A stretch of 33,041 nt of DNA from NCBI GenBank assembly GCA_024196135.1, contig JAMQCK010000262.1, positions 1-33,041 of the forward strand. Reading direction: 5' to 3'. The notes beneath the pieces were generated by a model. It worked only from the letters and a program-made list of their open reading frames with translations, searched no databases and was not told the origin of the DNA. Shown here in pieces: positions 1-10,193 of this stretch. Made by a program: the position numbers and the translations under genes. Numbering within the stretch: position 1 is the stretch's first letter; every line of letters starts with the position of its first letter. Source of the stretch: Pleurotus ostreatus/Saccharomyces cerevisiae fusant (taxonomy: Eukaryota > Opisthokonta).

Positions 1-126
1 ACCCCCACCCCCTGCCCTTTGACTACACATAGCGCAGGGGAGGATCGACACATCCCATGGGTCGTCGCCGCCGCCGCGTGTTTTTTTCCGCGCGCGGCGG
101 CACTTCCCTCCATTCTATTAGTTCTA

Positions 127-143
127 TATGTATTTTATACATA
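127..143. repeat. A/T-rich hairpin, 7-bp stem and 3-nt loop
   Basis: The arms TATGTAT (127-133) and ATACATA (137-143) are perfect reverse complements around a TTT loop. On the minus strand the hairpin is followed by five bases (TAGAA), then CTAA, then T. This is the layout of a Helitron 3' end: a hairpin shortly before CTRR, with a host T after it. The transposase gene on the same strand ends about 1.7 kb upstream. Helitron hairpins are usually longer and GC-rich, so assignment as a terminus is tentative, although the hairpin itself is plainly present. Confidence 0.5.
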
Positions 144-380
144 AATTCAATCATTTTATACTTTCCCCCAGCAGAGAGGACCAAACGCAAGCAGCAGGGC
201 GCTCGCGCGACGCGCGCCGACGCGTTGAGAGTGGGCACGTGGTGTTTCCGACGCGCCATCAAAGCGCGCGCATCACGCCCGACGTCGGCGAGGTGCGCAT
301 CACGGCCGCGGCGCCGTATAAGGCAGCGATCACGCCGAGCGGCTCGCTGGGCGGCGCTGGTCTTCGGAATTTGCCGGGCT

Positions 381-394
381 CGACAAGCTTGTCG
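381..394. repeat. Perfect 14-bp palindrome
   Basis: CGACAAGCTTGTCG is its own reverse complement. A partial copy of the half-site (CGACAAG) recurs about 20 bp to the right, near 415. It lies just beyond the 3' end of the small zinc-finger gene. A protein-binding site or chance are both possible; no function is inferred. Confidence 0.5.
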
Positions 395-444
395 TATGGT
401 TTCAACCAGCGGTACGACAAGTGTCAGGTTGGTTTAAACCGGCC

Positions 445-841
445 TTACAGCATTAGCTGGGGTGAAGGAGCTGCATACAGATCAGAATCGAGCACGAGGG
501 CGCCAAGTAGAACATACATCTATCATATATGGCCTCTGGGACGCAAGCATCCTCAGGTGCGATCGGTACAGACATGTTTGTCTGCAGGGGCTGGTGTAAG
601 CTGCTGAACAGCAGGGATCCGAGTTGACCCGCACCTCATGTTGTGTAGACTCCACAGGGCTTGGATCTTTGCGGGCTCTCTTGGCTGGAGGGGGGCAGGC
701 TGCACGGCGACTGGCTGCTTGATCGTCCACTTGCCGCTGATGCGCCGCGAAGTGTCTTGCGAAACCTCGGGGATCCCAATGTTCCTTGCAATGTGGGCAG
801 TAAGTCGGACGAGGGGAGCTTCGCCGCTTTTTTGAGCCCAT
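445..841 (-). CDS. Small C2H2 zinc-finger protein, 3 exons
   Basis: Exons are 841-635, 581-518 and 470-445, giving about 98 residues. The start is the first in-frame ATG and sits in a near-perfect context (ACCATGG). Introns 582-634 (53 nt) and 471-517 (47 nt) have GTGCGG/GTATGT donors and CAG acceptors. Residues about 14-33 form a finger of the type C-x2-C-x11-H-x3-H (YCPHCKEHWDPRGFARHFAA). It is followed by a basic Pro/Ala-rich stretch (KRARK) and a short tail ending in TAA. Similar N-terminal fingers are known at the front of agaricomycete transposon proteins, so this may be a truncated transposase N-terminus or a genuine small DNA-binding protein. It lies downstream of the Helitron transposase on the same strand. 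The family could not be named. Confidence 0.5.
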
Positions 842-1680
842 GGTGGAAGTAGGTGACAAGACGTGCGAGGCGCGTCTTGATCAACGCGATCTCGTGACAT
901 CATCGCGTTGGCGCCACTCCCCGCTTTACCTTGCCTTGCAAGGTCTCTCCCACCCTTAATTGACCCCATCAATCGTGCACGGTGGTTTTGGGCAACAGAT
1001 GTAAACAGCTCCCGCGAGCCAACGATCAACGTTCATGATTCCCCACATTGCAAGGAGCCGGTCGGCGGTCAAGGCTGATTCTTTGTCTGTCGATGTGTAC
1101 ACGGCTGTATGCGTGAACTACGAGACGCCTGGAATCACTCCGCCGCTTCCTCGCCTGCTCGCGCATCTGTGAGCAATACTCGCACGTACACGCCAAGAAC
1201 GACGGCGGCTTGCGAAAGATCAATGGCCACAGCACAAATCTCCTTCCCTCATGCATACAACCCTCGCCTTACCCTCGTGCTAAAGCGTCCAGTCGTTGCA
1301 GTAGAACATCGTCGATACGCATGGACAACCCACAATCCCTCGTATGACCGGGTCCCTGCGACGTCGTTCGGGCCAGCAGTCCATGTCCGTGTAGGCATGA
1401 AGGGAGATGGGGGACATAAAGTGCGTATTCGTTGTCGTCCTACCCGAAGAGACGCTGACGATCGCTGTAGCAGATGGCGCTCTGCTCTCGGGCGTTGCAG
1501 ATGCGCCAACCGCGTTTGTATGCCTCAGGGCTTTTCGTACCACGTAGACTCGCTACAATCTACTTCACGTGTGCTTTCCGTCGACTCTGATGTCAATCTT
1601 GACCCCGACCGCCCTCTACCGTCCAAATTACGCGGCCAACGACAAAGAGGGATACATCATACAAATCCTGGGTGCTCTTG
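842..1680. other. Stretch without a supported gene, 3' of the Helitron transposase
   Basis: Several open frames exist on both strands, the longest on the plus strand at 1109-1798. They are rich in Arg and Ser and show no domain, no splice pattern and strong overlap with one another. The stretch lies between the zinc-finger start (841) and the transposase 3' end. It should contain the transposase 3' UTR and the promoter of the zinc-finger gene. Nothing else is recognised. Confidence 0.5.
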
Positions 1681-1813
1681 TCACGTGAGCACCTCAAATC
1701 CGCCCCCCTCCAAGTCGCTCTTCATGCCGGGCTCCTCGAGCTCCTTAGCCGCCACCCACTCCTGCATGGCCGTAAGAACTCGGTCAAATGAGGACTGAGG
1801 TGCGTACCTTGCA

Positions 1814-4800
1814 TCAAACACTGTGCGGAAAATCATTCAGCTCGCCGGACACAATCTTCGCCCAGTCGTTCGTCGTCGCGGCGTCAAGCTGCTCAAGCCT
1901 GTCATCCTCCTCCAGAAGCTCCAACTCGTGCCTTTGCTCGAATACCTCCCGGTCAAAGGGTCTCAAGAGTCGTATGGTATCGCGGCCGGAACTTCGGGAA
2001 AGCGCCACATACACATTGAAGAGGCTGAGACGACCGTTTGGGACTTTTGCAATGTCAACGAGGACGGTCGGGAGCGTCTGGCCCTGTGCTCGGTAATCGG
2101 TGAATGCGTACGCCAGCGTCATGGGATATTGTCGACGATGCACTGACTTCCCCGGCCCTGCGCCGTCGGAGAGGGTGATGTGCATGGTTTGGCTTATGGG
2201 CGCAATAGGTATGACGCCTTCGTCTAAGCCCTCCAGTCTCCCTGCGCGCGTGCGCTCCAGTTTGACAAGAACGTACTTCGGCAGATACTTCAGCTGTACC
2301 ACAGGCTCTTGTGCGTGATCTGGCTCATCGGCGTCAAGGACAATGTCAACAACCACCCCACGCGCGCCGTTCGCTATATCGAGGTCGGTCGCAAGGTTCC
2401 GAGTGACGAGGACCTTCGCGCCGATTGCCAGTTGAACCGTCACCGGTAGGTCCTTCTTGTGTTCCCTGCCGCTATACTGTCGACGGATCATGGCTAACCG
2501 CTCCGGCAGCGTCAGCTCGCGGTCTTTGACACGGTCCTCTGCCGTGCAGACGAACAACTGTGTTCCTGCATTCGTGCAGTGCTTGCGGACAGCCGCGTCG
2601 TTCCACTCGATGCGCACAGCGTGTCTGGGCGTCACAAGAGATGTGTCGCTCCATGGCAGCTGGCTAAAGTCCGTTGGCCTACAGGTCGAACTTCCTAGAA
2701 CAAGCGTGTCCAGCATGTCCAGATCCTGCGGGATCAGCACCTGTCCGTGGCGGAGGCGCGTCAAGAACTCCCGCCAGACCTGATCGTGGACCCGCATCTG
2801 CTCGCGCAAGATGACAACCGTGCGGAATGCCTCGTAGATCCTCCTTCCCTCAACCATCAGCGAAGAGTCGGTCACATTCTCCGGGTAGTATAGCCTCTCT
2901 GCGGGTGCGCGACTGACCGGTGGAAATTGGTGCAGATCGCCAGCAAGTATGACATTCATGCCGCCGAAGATTTCGTCCATCGTGATGCCAGGGAGCTGTT
3001 TGCCGATGGTGACCCGTTGGGACAGGAGGGCGAAGAAGCTCTTCGCATTCATGGAGTACTCGTCAATGACGAGGTCGGTGTAGGTGCGCAGGAAGTCTTG
3101 CAGGTCCTTCTTGACTTGGCTGCCGACGCTAACGTCCTGCCTGCCGCCAGCGCTCAGGTGGCCGATGACGTGCAACGTCTTCCCGTCGATCAGCGACGCT
3201 GCGATGCCTGTGTACGCGCCCTTGAGCAACAGGCATGATCGCCCCCTTTGCTTGAAGTAGTCGGTGATGGTTTGAATGACGCGCGACTTGCCAGTACCGC
3301 CCTCGCCGTACACGATCATCCGCAGAGGCCTCGGAGCCTTTCCAGTCAGCCTTTGGTCGAGATGCCAATGCATGATGTTGTACGCGCGCCTCTGCTCGGT
3401 GCGAAGATCGCTGACGTCCAGGGCGGGTAAGCTTTCTTCGGGCTGCACGACCAATGCGCTACGTCCGCCTGCGTCCGCGTCAATAGGAAGGGCGCCCTCG
3501 GTGAACGGGACGACATCGGGGTCTTGCGCCATCGACGATTGAGGCTGCTCAGCCGCGTCTGCGTTGCCAGCGGCATTGGCGATGTCCTTCGCCAGCGCTG
3601 ACTGCCACTGGAGCAGCTTCGTATCGTCATCGCTGTTTGCCCTTCCTATCGCGCGCTTCTCGATGCTGACCGTCCACCCGTCAGATCGAAGAGGAAGTGC
3701 GTGCACGTCTATGCCCGCAGCGACCGCCTCGAGTCCGTGGAGTCGTTCTCGTGCGCCCTTCCCCTTCAACAGAGCTTCCTCGGCTGCGAGGACCTCTTCT
3801 GTTAAGGTGTGCGTCCCGCTACCTCCCACCGGCCCTTCAGGAGACTCGTCGTCCTCCATGTCATCCTCTGCATCATCCTCTGCACCTTGGTTACCCAGAG
3901 CAGCGGAACGTTCCTCGCTATCGCGCTGTGCAGCTGTTCGGCACTCGTGGTAGTACTGAATGCCGGAGATGACACGCTTCTCGCCCTCGGTCGCTGTACT
4001 GTAGAACCTCTCGTACGCTGACTCCCACTCTTCTTCGGCGTCCTTCAAGTCTCTGACGTCTCTCCAAGGCTTCAGCAGCATGAGCATTGACGCGCAGTAC
4101 AAGGGCCGCTCGTCGAGGTCGTCGCGACGGGGGAACTGAGCGCCTACGAAGTTTGGTAGATTGTTGTGATCGAAGCTTCGCCTCACCCGCGCCTTTCCGC
4201 CTTTGCATGGATGGCTGGGCAGGTACGGTATGCGCTCGCTAGCCTTCCTTCCTCGGTGAGACTGACCCTCGACTGGAAGACCCTCCTCATCATCGTGTGC
4301 CCCGTCGGCGTGCTCTCGATCTTCCTTCGCCAGCGTGCACTCCCAGGTGTCCATGAAGAATCGCAGGACGTTAAAGTCCTGGAGCGCATCTCCCCGACAG
4401 GCATAGTCGGTGAACTGCGAGGCGGCGTACAGGTTGCCCGATGGTGTCGCTTCCAAAGTGACCGTCTCTCGGTCATCAACCTCCTCCTAAAACACGGTCA
4501 GAGTCAACTCCATGCACGTTGTAGCCCAGAGGAGACGTACGTTCGGGGTTCCTTCATTCAATTGTGCTTGTTGTTGCCCGTCCTGACCATCGACCCTATT
4601 CGAAGTGGTAGGGGCAGGACGAGTTCTACGGAGTCGGTCAACATCATCAGGCGCGAACCACAGTCATTCCTCACCTCTTCAGGCCCGGAAAAGTTGCCAA
4701 GAGCGCGCGAACAAAGGCTGTCCAGTACACCGGTGTGTAGTGGTGCGACCGGTACATGTCCCCCCACCCCATGAGGTAGGAGACCACCATCGGGCCTGCA

Positions 4801-7800
4801 ACTTCCTGCTCACGGTTGATGCTGTGTACAAGGCGAAAGACAAGCAAGCGGTGACGATCACGGACACTGTCGATGTACTCCGATGTCGTGGTGTGGTACA
4901 CGTATGTGTTCGCCATGATTGCAGAGGTCGCGTGCGAGTTGTTCTGCTTCTTCGTCGCGTATCCGGTGATGTAGAAGGTGAGGTTCTTCGTGTCCTCTCC
5001 GTTCGTGAGTAGCTTGGCGTCCATGTTCGAGCGCGAGAGCACGAGGACGTCGGGAATGAAGCTATTCACAAACGCGTAGAGACGTTTAGGACCCCAGCGC
5101 CCGAGCTCGTCGATGAAGTCCTTGTCGCTGAGCAGGAATGGTGCGTGCCTCTTGCACCGCACGACCCCTTTCTTATCTGCGACCAGACAAGCGCGAGCGC
5201 GGCAGACATGGATCTGCTGCATTCTCGCGATCCTTCGCTCCATCGAGGACCTCTCGCGCTCGAAGTCCATCTTCGCCGGGTCCGGAGGACGAGAGTATGC
5301 GATCTCTGGCTCTCGTGTGATTGCCTTGACCGATGCAGCATTTTCCAGGCCCGGAACATACGCTCGAATATTCGCTCCAATGTACGCGATGATCCGCGCT
5401 CTGAACTCCTCCGTCTTCAGGAGCTCTCGAAGCTGGTCGGACGTCGGAGAGCCTCGCAGGAAGACAAGCATGTGCAGATGCAACGTCCCACGCCCTTGCG
5501 ACTCGACGGTCGATAGGTACGCCGCAACGCGCCCGAGGACCCCCATGCTGCTGGTCGTTCTGAAGTTTGTGACGTGCACGCCCATCACGACCTCAAGAAT
5601 GAGTCGTATGAGGAAGTGGAAGAACTTGGCCGCAGCGTAGGGGTCCTTGGCCACATTCCTGGCGCGCGTATCCTTGTCAGGCCCTGCCGTCGCCACAAAT
5701 CGGTCCATATCGATATCTTCGTGCGCGAAGACCTGCAGAATCGGGTCGTGCATGTCGCATGGATTAATGGTAATCCAGAGAGTCGGTGGCCCCATGATCA
5801 AGCAGGTGCTCCAGATCTCGCTCCGCATGCGGAACCTGTTCGCATCTGTCCCCGTCACTCGGCCAGCGACGGAGTGGACATGTTTGCGCAGAAGGCGGAC
5901 CCCAGCGTCCGAGATAGGCACACCCCGCTCCTCCTCCTTGACCGCCTCCTGCAGACGAGCTGCTGTGAGCGATAGGATGGTGCGTGCGTCTGCCTCGAAG
6001 TTCTTCCGACCCATCTGAAGCCGAGCAGATCCAAGAGCCTCGCGCCTCTGCTGAATACCGAAGCTGACAAATGGGAATGTTTCGTGGCGGCCGAATCGAG
6101 AATCCCAGTAGCGCAGACACCAGCGAATGTGGTCACGGAAAGTGACGCGGACCACTCGTCTTGCTTCGATGCCACCGCGACCATATGGGAACAGGATTAC
6201 GAAGGCCTTCTCGAAGAAGTTCTCTTCATCCACACCGCTACTGCTCCCAACAGCTCCTCGTGCCGAAGATCCTGGTCCGAAGTCGCTGACCGGCTGATTG
6301 CCGTATCGCACGAGATAGCCTCCTTCCTCGCCGTTCTTCCAGATATGCGCGAGGGTGTGCGCCATGATTTCGGATGCGGTGAGCGTCAGTGTCCCGTTGT
6401 CCATCGAGCCAGATACCTCGAACGGGATGACGTCTGGCTCTGTCGCTAGTATTGACGCCTCAGACGCTTCTTCAACAGGCGGAGGATGACGGTACCGCTT
6501 ACCTTCATGCCCTGCCTTCTGATTCGAGCCACCGCCGCTTCCTGACGTGCCCTGATCGATGTCCATAGGTCCTCCTGCAGTGCCGTTGGTCAGTCAATCT
6601 ACTCAATCCACGAGGAGATGTGTCAAGCGGTGCTTACCATCCTGCTCATCATCCTCTCGAGGGACATATCCGCCATGCTCCTCTTCGAGCATGCCAGCAT
6701 CCGTGTTCTGCGTGATGCAGGCCACGATTTCAGCTGGAACGTCATCATCAGGTAGCTCAGCAAGTCGCTCGCTGCTGATGGCGACGTCGCCGAAGTACTT
6801 TTTGTTGATGTCCTTCAGGAGGTAGAGCGCGTCGCGTACAACAGATCGTCTGACCTTGAACGTAGAATACATCCAAGCACAGTTCTTCGGTAAGCGTCCG
6901 ACGCCTACGAAGGTGACGCTTAGAACGCTGGGAAGGATGGAGGGGTGCTGCGGCAGCATCTTCCCGTCAATCATGTCCACGACCCCGTTCTGGTCCAGTT
7001 GGTACGAGCTGACGTTCCCGCGCATCGCACGCTGCAGGGTGTCCACAGAGCCCACCCCGACCGTCTTCGGATGGAGCTTGAAGACCAGCACTCGAGGATA
7101 CACGCGAGCAATGAGGAGCTGCTCGGCCACCGAGAGCTGCTGCAGGATCGGTGGTATGCGTCCTATCCACATGTCGTTGGCCAGCGACATTGGGGGCGGG
7201 AGAGGAACGGGCGATGTGAGCGATAGACGGCAGTCGCGGCAAACACAGATCTGCCACTGTCCTTCCTCGCCGAGGTCCTCCACGCCGCTGGGCTCGAGCA
7301 GACATCCGTCGTATAGGTCATGTGCTGGATGAGGATTTAATGGCCGCAGCCGCTCCCTGTGCTCCAGCTCGTCTAGCCGCACCGAAGTACGCTGGCAATT
7401 AGAATCAAGATGGTCCCTCTCCCGAGCACAGACAGCGCAGACCCAGTTCTCCAGTGCCTCGTTCGACGTCTCCCGCAGAAAGTCGGCATAGCAGCGTCGC
7501 ACGTCCTGATCGGACGGTAGTTCCAGAAACTCGGAGCTCTCGCCACCTCTGTCGAAGCTCTTCTGCTCGATGCGTTCCCGCTTCACCTCAGACCTATGCT
7601 GCCTGCGCGCCGTCGCATGTCGGCGCTTGCGCCCATCCGACTTCATCCGCTTCTCGTCCTCGCGCTCGATACCGGCCATCCTCAGTTGTTCTATGAGCTC
7701 CTGCGGCGCGTTCTTCACCAGGTAGTCGATGAGTGCTGCCTTTGTGCGACTGGCTTGTCGGGACGAGGGAACGTGGAATCCGTAGGGCAGCATGATTGCC

Positions 7801-7850
7801 TTGATGCGCGGGATGGACAGAATGCTGATGGTCTCGCGTACAGACTCCAT
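1814..7850 (-). CDS. Helitron transposase (DUF6570 - HUH Rep - Pif1-like helicase), 4 exons
   Basis: Exons are 7850-6638, 6574-4675, 4625-4541 and 4486-1814, about 1956 residues. Introns of 63, 49 and 54 nt have GTAAGC, GTGAGG and GTACGT donors and TTGAC/CTGAC branch motifs. They join three separate open frames exactly, in phases 1, 2 and 0. Residues about 1-400 carry the DUF6570-type lead with CxxC pairs. The Rep part (about 480-950) has the HUH motif LHLHM (His770, His772) and a two-tyrosine motif FYITGYATKK (Tyr939, Tyr943). The Pif1-like helicase follows, with Walker A GEGGTGKS near 1460, Walker B DLVIDEYS, LAGDLHQFPP, and an NVYVALSR arginine-finger motif near the end. Rep nicks and rejoins DNA at the element ends; the helicase unwinds it for rolling-circle transposition. 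No coding damage is visible upstream of the C-terminus. The last residues are uncertain: splicing could extend the protein to a stop at 1681. Confidence 0.93.
4487..4540 (-). other. Intron 3 of the Helitron transposase
   Basis: Donor GTACGT, branch motif CTCTGACC and acceptor TTTTAG give a 54-nt intron. With intron 2 (4626-4674, donor GTGAGG, branch TTGACC, acceptor CGTAG) it isolates an 85-nt exon of about 28 codons (4541-4625) that encodes the Gln/Asn-rich linker between the Rep and helicase parts. Treating 4487-4674 as one intron does not keep the frame, which is the reason for the two-intron model. Confidence 0.75.
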
Positions 7851-8089
7851 TGTGTGAGTTGATAAGTCACGTCTTGCTATGAGCCAGTACGACGAGTGTT
7901 TTTGCTGGGTGCTTCAAGCGCGTCAACGCGTCGGCATCGCGCTTGCTGGCAACGAAGGTCCAGGCGCTCTGCCGATCATGCCTCATGTTCCAACATGATG
8001 AAATCCAATTCAGTGACCAGCGGACGTGAAGTCAACGGTGCCCCTGCAGGGACGGACGCCCAGGTGCACACAGCCGTATGCGACAGCGG

Positions 8090-8308
8090 TCAGCATCTGC
8101 CGGTGGGCGGGCACTCTGGAAAATATTCACAGCCCACGCCGCCTGGATGCTTGCATTCCACATGAACTCGGAACTGTCCGCAGCTGAAGCCGACTTGGTA
8201 TAACTCTGGGATGCTCTCGACGAAGAGGATGCGCCCGGAATTACTGTTTGTGGCACAGAGATACGCCCTGGGACGCGACTTTCCTGTGCGGGCGCACTGG
8301 TTCCCCAT
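8090..8308 (-). CDS. Possible small cysteine-rich protein (72 aa)
   Basis: An uninterrupted ATG-to-TGA frame of 72 codons in a GC-balanced stretch. The product has seven cysteines, several in the second half, with motifs NSNSGRILF and GCEYFPEC. The N-x-GR-hydrophobic followed by C-x-YF layout recalls small zinc-ribbon (GRF-like) fungal proteins, but the CxCG start of a true GRF finger is missing. It lies between two divergent genes, has no visible introns, and overlaps open frames on the other strand. It may be a real small gene, an exon of one, or chance. Confidence 0.3.
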   Translation of the reverse strand: MGNQCARTGKSRPRAYLCATNSNSGRILFVESIPELYQVGFSCGQFRVHVECKHPGGVGCEYFPECPPTGRC

Positions 8309-8485
8309 TTGGCAGACATTGCGAACACGATCTCGTCCATTCGCGCTCCCAAAACTTTATTTCCCCGCGTCGAGGCCACCCCGGTTCTTGCCTAGCAGCA
8401 CCCGTAGTGCTGAGATCCGCGTCGGCAGGGCCCACGACTTCGACAAACGACTGGGCTCGGTCAAGGACTCGGTCTCCATGCTGCG

Positions 8486-8493
8486 TATAAAAA
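8486..8493 (+). promoter_or_regulatory. TATA box of orphan gene 1
   Basis: TATAAAAA lies 68 bp upstream of the ATG at 8561. This leaves a leader of roughly 35-45 nt rich in C and T (TCTCACATCC-type), as is usual for strongly expressed fungal promoters. It indicates that the downstream gene kept a working core promoter. Confidence 0.6.
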
Positions 8494-8560
8494 CCGACTG
8501 GCAGGCGTCTAGCGCCTTCAGCATCGACATATCGTCTCTCACATCCATACTCACATCGCC

Positions 8561-9890
8561 ATGACCTCTCCGAACTACCTCACGCACCTTCTTCATACTT
8601 ACCACACCGACCTTGGCATGGGCGACGCTTCCGTCCTCTACCTCGGCAACTCCGCGGTCGAGCACTACACCGAATGGTTTTTTAAAGGCGGCAACACCTA
8701 CATCCTCGCCGTGAATCCCCGTGGAAGTCAGTGTGCGTGCTTCATTCTTGACAGGATGCGTATAGGTTTTGCTCATGCTCGATTTGGACAGTCGACCACG
8801 CCGTCAAGGAAGCAGCGGCTTTGGCTGAAGCCGCGGAACAGGCACAACAGTCTGGTGAACACCGCGAAAGCGAGGAGAGTGACATCCCCTCTGCTGCGCC
8901 TTCTGGTGAGTGCTCTTGATGACATGTCGACGGAGCTCTGCGCTAACTCCCCTTCCAAGACGGACACCCTCCCAGCCCCGAAGAGCACGAAGTCACCCAG
9001 AAATGGGATGGGCCGGTGCCGGCGACGCTGGTCGGGCTCTTTGCCGTCGACTCGGAGCATTTCTTCATGAGCTCCGACGGTTTTTACAAGGGCTCGACCA
9101 AGTTTACACCCAACTTTTCGCGCGTCAAACTCTCCTGCCAGCTGGTGCCGACATCGATCGCCGACCACGCCGTTATGCATCAAGACTCCGTGAATTGCCT
9201 CGAGGAGGTCGGCACCCTCATCGACCTCGCACCCACCATGAAGGGCAGGCCGATCACTGGCGCGTACAACACTCTGAACAACAGCCTCAAAGTGGGGCAT
9301 CAGTTGTTCGAGGTGAGCATGGTTTCACATCTTTTCTCTATGTTGCACAACAGTTCTGACCTTATCCTGCAGCCGCTCGAGCGTGATCCGCATACCGGCG
9401 CTGTCATCCCAGATCCCCCGCGTCCGGCTGGAGAGAAGGCCTTCACTATGGAGGGCTACCCTGTACAATCCAAAGCCGCTCGCGATGAGCTGAAGTTGAT
9501 GGCAAGCACGCATCGGCTGGTCCCGCTTCCGGCGTACGGCATCGACGGACACCTCATCAACCCCCACATGTACCGCGAGTCTCTCGTGGGGGCCCTCGTG
9601 GAGGCGCGCTTCGTCCTCCGCGAGAACTACATCGAGAAGAAGAACGTCTTCAGTGCTGACCTCGTCGCTCTTAACGTCATCGCGCCGCCTCCGACTTCGA
9701 CAAACCCGCTCAAGCGCAAACGCATTCCGACCGTCTTTGATGACTGCCCGGCGAAGCGTGCTGCTCGGTGCGTACCTTCGTGACCGTTGATTACGATCGG
9801 CATCCTGACCATCTCCAAAGCTTTTACGACACACCGGGATCGGGGCCCTCGCGCACGTCTGCAGCTGATGGTAAGGCTTGCAAGAATTGA
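8561..9890 (+). CDS. Uncharacterised agaricomycete-type protein, orphan gene 1 (5 exons, about 365 aa)
   Basis: Exons are 8561-8726, 8792-8905, 8960-9312, 9373-9767 and 9821-9890. All four introns (65, 54, 60, 53 nt) have good donors (GTCAGT, GTGAGT, GTGAGC, GTGCGT) and pyrimidine-AG acceptors or AAG, and keep the frame through to TGA. The protein opens with a Tyr/His-rich segment, then a Glu/Ala-rich acidic linker (about 56-105). A conserved-looking core follows (VGLFAVDSEHFF ... GAYNTLNNSLKVGHQLFE), then a second block containing HLINPHMYRESLVGALVEARF. Near the C-terminus PLKRKR and PAKRAAR look like nuclear localisation signals. I recall multi-copy agaricomycete proteins ending in a similar LxGALVEARF block plus basic tail, of unknown function. 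No catalytic motif is seen. Next to it, on the same strand, is orphan gene 2. Confidence 0.72.
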
Positions 9891-10193
9891 TCGAAAGATA
9901 CGTGTTTTGTGGACTCATACGTTGTTTTATGCACTATCCCGGGCCTGACTTCATGGACTCCATACCTTACGCTACACTGTGGCATGTTTGCATTCATAAT
10001 GGGTTGCCCGAGTAGCGAGAAACACAAATGTACAATGTAGAAGAACAACTCATTTCTGAATTCACGAGTGCATCACTTCGGAAGAGCGGCGCGACTGATC
10101 AAGGCAAGGTTAGAACCGGCGGAGCCGGAGCTTCTCTAGTGTTCCTGTTGTTCCCTTTACGTCCAATATCAACCACCTGCGTCGAAGACGAAC
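9891..10193 (+). promoter_or_regulatory. Spacer between the two orphan genes
   Basis: This 303-bp stretch holds the 3' end of orphan gene 1 and the promoter of orphan gene 2. It contains pyrimidine tracts (GTTCCTGTTGTTCCCTTT) ending about 35 bp before the ATG at 10194 and no clear TATA box. No further gene is seen. Confidence 0.45.

Larger units (their letters stand above)
1..444. other. Left-edge sequence without a firm gene
   Basis: No gene can be supported here. The stretch holds a GC-rich imperfect hairpin around 65-103, an A/T-rich hairpin at 127-143 and a perfect 14-bp palindrome at 381-394. A plus-strand open frame runs from about 172 to 520 behind an acceptor-like pyrimidine tract ending in CAG near 171. 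It translates into a non-repetitive peptide but has no recognisable domain and no start. It could be the last exon of a gene lying further left or a captured fragment. The A/T-rich hairpin is considered as a Helitron end in the findings. Confidence 0.4.
7851..8560. promoter_or_regulatory. Divergent intergenic region between the transposase and orphan gene 1
   Basis: About 710 bp separate the two start codons, which face away from each other, so regulatory sequence for both should lie here. A clear TATA box for the plus-strand gene is at 8486-8493, followed by a pyrimidine-rich CATC-repeated leader up to the ATG at 8561. No equally good TATA is seen in front of the transposase start. A small cysteine-rich open frame (8308-8090, minus) sits in the middle. 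The Helitron 5' end (TC after a host A on the minus strand) should also lie in or beyond this stretch but could not be placed. Confidence 0.5.

Noticed and set aside
57..437. Plus-strand open frame starting MGRRRRRV
   Set aside because: Composition reflects GC-rich repeats and a hairpin; the peptide is almost all Arg/Ala with no domain.
1109..1798. 229-codon plus-strand open frame
   Set aside because: Arg/Ser-rich, no domain, no splice logic, and its right end runs into the zone antisense to the transposase C-terminus.
4487..4674. A single 188-nt intron between the Rep and helicase parts
   Set aside because: The phases do not match (2 versus 0), while two shorter introns with a 28-codon exon fit exactly.
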